A stretch of 40,913 nucleotides of DNA, from assembly GCA_943325035.2 (NCBI GenBank), contig CALPNW020000006.1:1-40913 (forward strand). The letters are read 5' to 3'. The DNA is from Sphingobacterium thalpophilum. Its GTDB lineage: Bacteria > Bacteroidota > Bacteroidia > Chitinophagales > Chitinophagaceae. Made by a program: the position numbers and the translations under genes. Each line of letters starts with the position of its first letter. Position 1 is the first letter of the stretch. Under the pieces are notes generated by a model, which was not told the origin of the DNA, made no database searches, and saw only the letters and a list, made by a program, of their open reading frames with translations. Shown piece after piece: positions 34,646 through 40,913 of the stretch.

Positions 34646-36484
34646 TTATTCAACAGTTACACTCTTCGCAAGATTGCGGGGCTTGTCTACATCAATCCCT
34701 TTTGCAAGGCCAACATAGTAACTCAGTAATTGTAATGGAATAACACTTAACAGGGGGGCAATTACTTCATCGATATCAGGTACCAGCATTACATCGTCTG
34801 CCATGCCTGGGATAACATCATCACCCACGGTAGCAACAGCAATCACCTTGCCTTTCCGGGCCTTGATCTCCTGAACATTTGACACTATTTTTTCGTAATA
34901 GGAATCTTTGGTGGCTACAAACACAACCGGAAGATTTTCATCTACCAGTGCAATTGGTCCATGTTTCATTTCTGCAGCCGGATATCCTTCTGCATGTATA
35001 TAAGAAATCTCTTTCAGCTTTAATGCGCCTTCCAGTGCAACAGGGAAATTATATCCCCGGCCAAGGAAAAGAAAATCGCTGGCGTCTTTGTATTTTTCCG
35101 CAATGCGCTTGATATTGGAAGTGTCTTCGAGAATGGCCTGTACTTTTTCGGGAACAGTTTCGAGGTCGTACATCAGTTGCATATACCGGTCTTTGCTGAC
35201 AGTGCCTTTAGCATACCCTATTTTCAACGCCATCATCATTAATACGGCCAGTTGTCCGGTAAAGGCCTTGGTACTGGCTACGCCTATCTCCGGGCCGGAG
35301 TGGGTATACGCACCCGCATGGCTCAGTCTGGCAATACTGCTTCCTACTGCGTTCACTACACCAAAAATGAAAGCACCTTTTTCTTTGGCACTTTCCAGTG
35401 CAACCAGTGTATCGGCTGTTTCTCCACTCTGTGAAATGGCAATGATCACATCGCCTTTGCTGATCACCGGATTGCGGTACCTGAATTCAGAAGCATATTC
35501 CACTTCTACCGGTATGCGGCAAAGTTCTTCAATTAAATATTCTGCTACCAAACCGGCGTGCCAGCTGGTACCACAGGCAACGATCATGATTCTGTTGGCA
35601 TTGATAAATGCCTCCATATTGCTTTCAATACCACCCATCATGATCTGACCAGATTGTGGTAAGAGTCTTCCGCGAAGGCAATCAAAAATAGTGCTGGGCT
35701 GCTCATGAATTTCTTTGAGCATAAAATGATCATAGCCGCCTTTTTCAATGGCCGCTAATTCCATATCCAGTTTGGTAATGAACGGTGTTTGTTTTTCGTT
35801 GCCCAGATTTTTCAGAATCAGTTCATCTGGTTTTACAATGGCAATTTCATAATCGTTCACGTAAACCACTTCCTTGGTATACTCAATAATAGGAGAGGCA
35901 TCGCTGGCTAAAAAGTGTTCTCCTTTTCCAATGCCAATTACCAGCGGACTTCCTTTTCGTGCAGCAATAATGGTATCCGGATCGTCATTGGATATGAGCA
36001 AAATACAATAAGCACCTACCACACGTTTTAAAGCAATACGGAGTGCTTCTTCCAGCGGACAATTATTGTTGAGTTTGATATCTTCTATAAAATTGAGCAG
36101 TACTTCTGTATCGGTATCACTCTTAAAATGATAGCCTTTGGAGATCAGCTCTTTTTTGATCTGGGTATAGTTTTCGATGATGCCATTGTGTATCATGGCC
36201 AGTTCTCCGCTCTGGGATTGATGCGGATGGGCATTGCGGTCACTTGGTTCTCCGTGGGTTGCCCAACGGGTATGTCCAATTCCGATGTGAGAATGCATGT
36301 CTGTTCCAATGACACTCTCTTCGAGTTCTACAACTTTGCCTTTTTTCTTGTAAACTTTCAGCTGGTTATCGTTCAGCAATGCAACGCCGGAACTGTCATA
36401 TCCTCTGTATTCCAAACGCTTTAATCCTTTCAATATAACCGGGTATGCTTCTCTATGTCCTGTGTAACCTACTATTCCACACAT
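34646..36484 (-). CDS. glmS: Glutamine--fructose-6-phosphate aminotransferase (isomerizing)
   Basis: A 612-aa enzyme making glucosamine 6-phosphate from fructose 6-phosphate and glutamine, the first step to UDP-GlcNAc. The N-terminal nucleophile is Cys2 (MCGIVGYTG), followed by RLEYRGYDSSGVAL, GHTRWATHG and NGIIENY of the glutaminase domain. Two SIS domains follow, with ACGTSWHAG, SQSGETADTL and GRGYNFPVALEGALKLKEIS. It ends in LAKSVTVE, the conserved tail. Length is normal. A 339-base non-coding region lies upstream and DUF4954 follows in the same operon. Confidence 0.97.
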   Translation of the reverse strand: MCGIVGYTGHREAYPVILKGLKRLEYRGYDSSGVALLNDNQLKVYKKKGKVVELEESVIGTDMHSHIGIGHTRWATHGEPSDRNAHPHQSQSGELAMIHNGIIENYTQIKKELISKGYHFKSDTDTEVLLNFIEDIKLNNNCPLEEALRIALKRVVGAYCILLISNDDPDTIIAARKGSPLVIGIGKGEHFLASDASPIIEYTKEVVYVNDYEIAIVKPDELILKNLGNEKQTPFITKLDMELAAIEKGGYDHFMLKEIHEQPSTIFDCLRGRLLPQSGQIMMGGIESNMEAFINANRIMIVACGTSWHAGLVAEYLIEELCRIPVEVEYASEFRYRNPVISKGDVIIAISQSGETADTLVALESAKEKGAFIFGVVNAVGSSIARLSHAGAYTHSGPEIGVASTKAFTGQLAVLMMMALKIGYAKGTVSKDRYMQLMYDLETVPEKVQAILEDTSNIKRIAEKYKDASDFLFLGRGYNFPVALEGALKLKEISYIHAEGYPAAEMKHGPIALVDENLPVVFVATKDSYYEKIVSNVQEIKARKGKVIAVATVGDDVIPGMADDVMLVPDIDEVIAPLLSVIPLQLLSYYVGLAKGIDVDKPRNLAKSVTVE

Positions 36485-36823
36485 AATTTTATTAGCTGTT
36501 TCAACTGCAAGGTTAAATATATTTAATGAATAAAAGCTTGTTTTTCAATGTTTGGGATACTGATTTTGGTCATTATTTGCGTGTTTGAAATCAGGATTTT
36601 ACACGTTGTGAATTTTCCCAAAAAATCGGCTGCGGGTTCTTGCAGCAGTAAATTCGGATTAATGCTGTTTTTCTGCTTAATCGGGTGATTATTAGGGTTG
36701 AATAGATGCTAATAACCGCAATTCAACAAAATAATCAGCCGATGAATCGAATCGGGTAGATTTTTAATGCCTATTTTGCTATCCTGTTTCAGGATCATTT
36801 TCAGGGTCATAAATAAATAGACA
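36485..36823 (+). other. Non-coding region upstream of glmS and the histidine phosphatase gene
   Basis: No convincing gene was found in these 339 bases between two divergent genes. Two small hairpins are visible: GCTGC/GCAGC around 36630-36647 and ATCCTG-TTT-CAGGAT at 36781-36795, about 30 bases before the phosphatase ATG. TATTTTG near 36773 resembles a -7 box but is one base short of TAnnTTTG. No clear glmS promoter could be fixed. A leader RNA or small RNA is possible, but I recognise no glmS ribozyme core. Confidence 0.4.
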
Positions 36824-37354
36824 ATGTATAAGATTTTGTTTTTTTTGCTTGTTTTCTTCAACATTTCTGCGAATGCTTTTTCGCAGAACACCACCATCTG
36901 GATCGTACGGCATGCGGAAAAAGATACTTTTTTTGTGAACAGAAAGGATCCCGAATTAACGGAAACCGGCAGGCAGCGTGCATTGGATCTTTTGGAATTC
37001 CTGAAAGGCAGGGAACCCTCCATTATTTTCTCCACCAATACCAAAAGAACCAGGCAAACGGTAGCCAGTTTCAAGGCCAAAGTACAGCAATACGATGCTT
37101 TGTTATTGAAGGAATTTGCTGAGCGGGTGCTGGAATTTCATAAAGGGAAAGTGATACTCATAGTGGGGCATTCCAATACGGTACTGGAAACCATCGAAGC
37201 ATTGGGTGGTGCAAGGCCGGTTCCGGTTTTAACGGATACTGATTACGATTATATATTTAAAGTAAGTATCACCAGTGATGGACAGATCATTACCAGGGCA
37301 TACCAGTACGGGGCCGATCACCGGGGTGGAACTAAATCCATGACCAGTAATTAG
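36824..37354 (+). CDS. Exported histidine phosphatase family protein
   Basis: A 176-aa protein with a signal peptide (residues 1-20, MYKILFFLLVFFNISANAFS) and a short histidine-phosphatase domain of SixA/phosphoglycerate-mutase type. The catalytic R29-H30 lies in WIVRHAEKD, PELTETGRQRA holds the usual T-x-x-G segment, STNTKRTRQTV carries the second arginine and IVGHSNTV the second catalytic histidine. It therefore appears catalytically complete and periplasmic. The substrate is unknown. The next gene begins 37 bases downstream on the same strand. Confidence 0.9.
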   Translation: MYKILFFLLVFFNISANAFSQNTTIWIVRHAEKDTFFVNRKDPELTETGRQRALDLLEFLKGREPSIIFSTNTKRTRQTVASFKAKVQQYDALLLKEFAERVLEFHKGKVILIVGHSNTVLETIEALGGARPVPVLTDTDYDYIFKVSITSDGQIITRAYQYGADHRGGTKSMTSN

Positions 37355-37391
37355 TTTCTTGGAATTCATTTTTGTAGCATAAATTTATTGC

Positions 37392-38531
37392 ATGACAGAC
37401 CGTTTTTTTACCAGCTATTTATACCTGACCTTACTTCCTTTTTTTGTTTTAATATCAACCAATAAAACTGGGGCAGGTCATGCAAAAAACACCCTGTCGT
37501 GTGCACCTGATGCTACTCCATCCTCAATGCAGGGTGGGTTTATGCCCACTGTTATCAATAAAAAAGCAGCACCTGCTGTATTGCCTAAGGGTATGGTGTG
37601 GATACCCGGCGGAGAGTTCTCCATGGGTAGTGATGAATCCAATGAATCGCTGTGTGATATGCCAGGTACTACCTACGATGCTAAAGATATACACCGGGTT
37701 CGGGTGGATGGATTTTTTATGGACGCTACAGAAGTAACGAATGAAGAATATGCCCGTTTTGTAAAATCAACCGGCTACATAACCGTTGCCGAAAAAAAAC
37801 CCTCCAGAGAGGAATTTCCTGATATTGCTCCGGAAAATCTGGTGGCAGGGTCAACTGTTTTTTCGCCTACTAAAACGGTAGTGCCGCTTAATAATTACCT
37901 GCTTTGGTGGACCTATGAAACCGGTGCAGACTGGCGCCACCCAACCGGAAGGAATAGTTCTATCAAAGGGAAAGAAAAATACCCTGTAGTGCAATTAGCC
38001 TATGAGGATGCAATGGCCTATGCAAAATGGGCTGGAAAATCATTGCCCACCGAAGCTGAATGGGAATTTGCGGCAAGGGGCGGGCTTTCAGGTAAACTAT
38101 ACGCATGGGGTAATGAGCTGAAACCAGGTGGTAAGTGGCAGGCCAATATTTATGAAGGAAAATTTCCTTTAATAGGAGGCGATTCGGGCGCGGATGGGTT
38201 TAAAGGAATCGCTCCGGTTGCTCAATACCAACCGAATGGATATGGACTGTATGATGTTGCGGGAAATGTATGGGAATGGTGTTATGATTGGTACAGTTCC
38301 GATTACTACAGCACACTCGCAAAAACAGGAAAAGTAGCCATCAATCCCAAAGGCCCCAAAAGTAGTTATGATCCTGCTGGTCCTGCTGAGTTAAAAAGAG
38401 TGCATAGGGGTGGTTCATTTCTTTGTACCGATTTATACTGTTCAAGATACCTGGTTGGATCCCGCGGAAAAGGGGAAGTAAAAACTGCCAGTAATCATGT
38501 TGGGTTTCGCTGCATCAGGCGGGTTGCATAA
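37392..38531 (+). CDS. Exported formylglycine-generating enzyme (sulfatase-modifying factor family), catalytic cysteines present
   Basis: A 379-aa protein with an N-terminal hydrophobic segment (YLYLTLLPFFVLIS, signal peptide or anchor) and an FGE-sulfatase domain from about residue 66 (MVWIPGGEFSMGSDE). The C-lectin-like fold signatures DATEVTNEEYARFV, LPTEAEWEFAARGG, YDVAGNVWEWCYDWY and RVHRGGSFLC are in order. The copper-binding/catalytic pair C345-x4-C350 (LCTDLYCSR) and the following ASNHVGFRC match true oxygen-dependent formylglycine-generating enzymes; gliding-motility GldK/GldJ-like paralogues lack this pair. Its substrates would be exported sulfatases or phosphonate hydrolases; none is in the window. 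Confidence 0.9.
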   Translation: MTDRFFTSYLYLTLLPFFVLISTNKTGAGHAKNTLSCAPDATPSSMQGGFMPTVINKKAAPAVLPKGMVWIPGGEFSMGSDESNESLCDMPGTTYDAKDIHRVRVDGFFMDATEVTNEEYARFVKSTGYITVAEKKPSREEFPDIAPENLVAGSTVFSPTKTVVPLNNYLLWWTYETGADWRHPTGRNSSIKGKEKYPVVQLAYEDAMAYAKWAGKSLPTEAEWEFAARGGLSGKLYAWGNELKPGGKWQANIYEGKFPLIGGDSGADGFKGIAPVAQYQPNGYGLYDVAGNVWEWCYDWYSSDYYSTLAKTGKVAINPKGPKSSYDPAGPAELKRVHRGGSFLCTDLYCSRYLVGSRGKGEVKTASNHVGFRCIRRVA

Positions 38532-38554
38532 TACAATCCTGCTTCGGCCCCCAT

Positions 38555-38586
38555 TCATTTTGTTCAGCTTTGCGTAAACAAAATGA
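38555..38586. repeat. Perfect 10-base inverted repeat after the FGE gene
   Basis: TCATTTTGTT (38555-38564) and AACAAAATGA (38577-38586) are exact complements with a 12-base loop. It may be a terminator of the upstream gene, although no T-tract follows on the plus strand, or part of the katG control region. Confidence 0.6.
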
Positions 38587-38597
38587 CCTTAGTGCTG

Positions 38598-38646
38598 TTG
38601 ATGGTTGTTAAACATCAATTAGTAAACTACGATTTTCGTAATTTTG
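38598..38646 (+). promoter_or_regulatory. katG promoter region with operator-like repeats
   Basis: TAATTTTG at 38639-38646 fits the TAnnTTTG -7 box, 29 bases before the katG ATG. A TTTG at the -33 position is missing; that position is instead occupied by the right arm of an inverted repeat, TTGATG (38598-38603) and CATCAA (38613-38618). A second small palindrome, TACGA-TTT-TCGTA (38628-38640), touches the -7 box. This is what a regulated, activator-dependent or repressed peroxide-stress promoter would look like; the regulator is not identifiable. Confidence 0.5.
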
Positions 38647-38672
38647 CAAACACTACTCACAAAAAAATTTGA

Positions 38673-40913
<2,241 letters not shown>

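Noticed and set aside
36709..37080. Minus-strand 123-codon frame across the phosphatase start
   Set aside because: It overlaps a clear signal-peptide and RHG-motif gene on the other strand and has no recognisable features.
37392..38531. Assignment as gliding-motility protein GldK/GldJ
   Set aside because: The catalytic cysteine pair of genuine formylglycine-generating enzymes is present and no other gld gene is nearby.

Overview
The window reads as chromosomal DNA of a member of the Bacteroidota, most likely close to Chitinophagales. Evidence: promoters of the TTTG-N19-TAnnTTTG type, a tRNA gene without encoded CCA, family-typical genes (DUF5683, DUF4954, TIGR03643, DUF4197, PorT-like and other outer-membrane barrels), a parA-parB-DUF5683-dapB cluster, and a short-chain L-threonine dehydrogenase. 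Placement below phylum is inference.

Layout. 1-8969 (+): 3' part of a respiratory complex I operon, nuoC(partial)-D-H-I-J-K-L-M-N, then a small unrecognised Ala/Pro-rich gene and a strong hairpin terminator. nuoE, nuoF and nuoG are absent from the usual place between D and H. 9041-15263 (-): a convergent three-gene operon of a GltD/PreT-like flavin/Fe-S protein, pyruvate:ferredoxin oxidoreductase (nifJ) and a dihydroorotate-dehydrogenase-like protein. 15495-18434 (+): a large FAD/Fe-S 2-hydroxyacid dehydrogenase. 18593-18665 (-): tRNA-Lys(UUU). 18828-22019 (+): an SDR, a SAM hydroxide adenosyltransferase and dihydrolipoyl dehydrogenase. 22020-22711: a degraded stretch with an IS3-family remnant. 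22712-24408 (-): DUF4197 and kdsA. 24586-25536 (+): threonine dehydrogenase. 25559-29934 (-): parA-parB-DUF5683-dapB-Rrf2-outer-membrane protein. 30119-32326: a membrane metallophosphoesterase, a TIGR03643 protein (-) and a PorT-like barrel. 32414-36484 (-): glmS followed by DUF4954. 36824-40913 (+): an exported histidine phosphatase, an exported formylglycine-generating enzyme with both catalytic cysteines, and katG, which ends on the last base.

How it fits together. The first 18 kb is dominated by electron transfer: a complex I whose NADH-input genes are not at their normal position, facing an operon that would make reduced ferredoxin from pyruvate and carries two further flavoproteins. The most interesting hypothesis here is that ferredoxin or another non-NADH donor feeds this complex I; it depends on whether nuoEFG exist elsewhere in the genome. 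The rest is largely housekeeping: lysine and KDO synthesis, amino-sugar supply, chromosome partitioning and peroxide defence. No CRISPR array, intact mobile element, prophage or recognisable defence system was seen.
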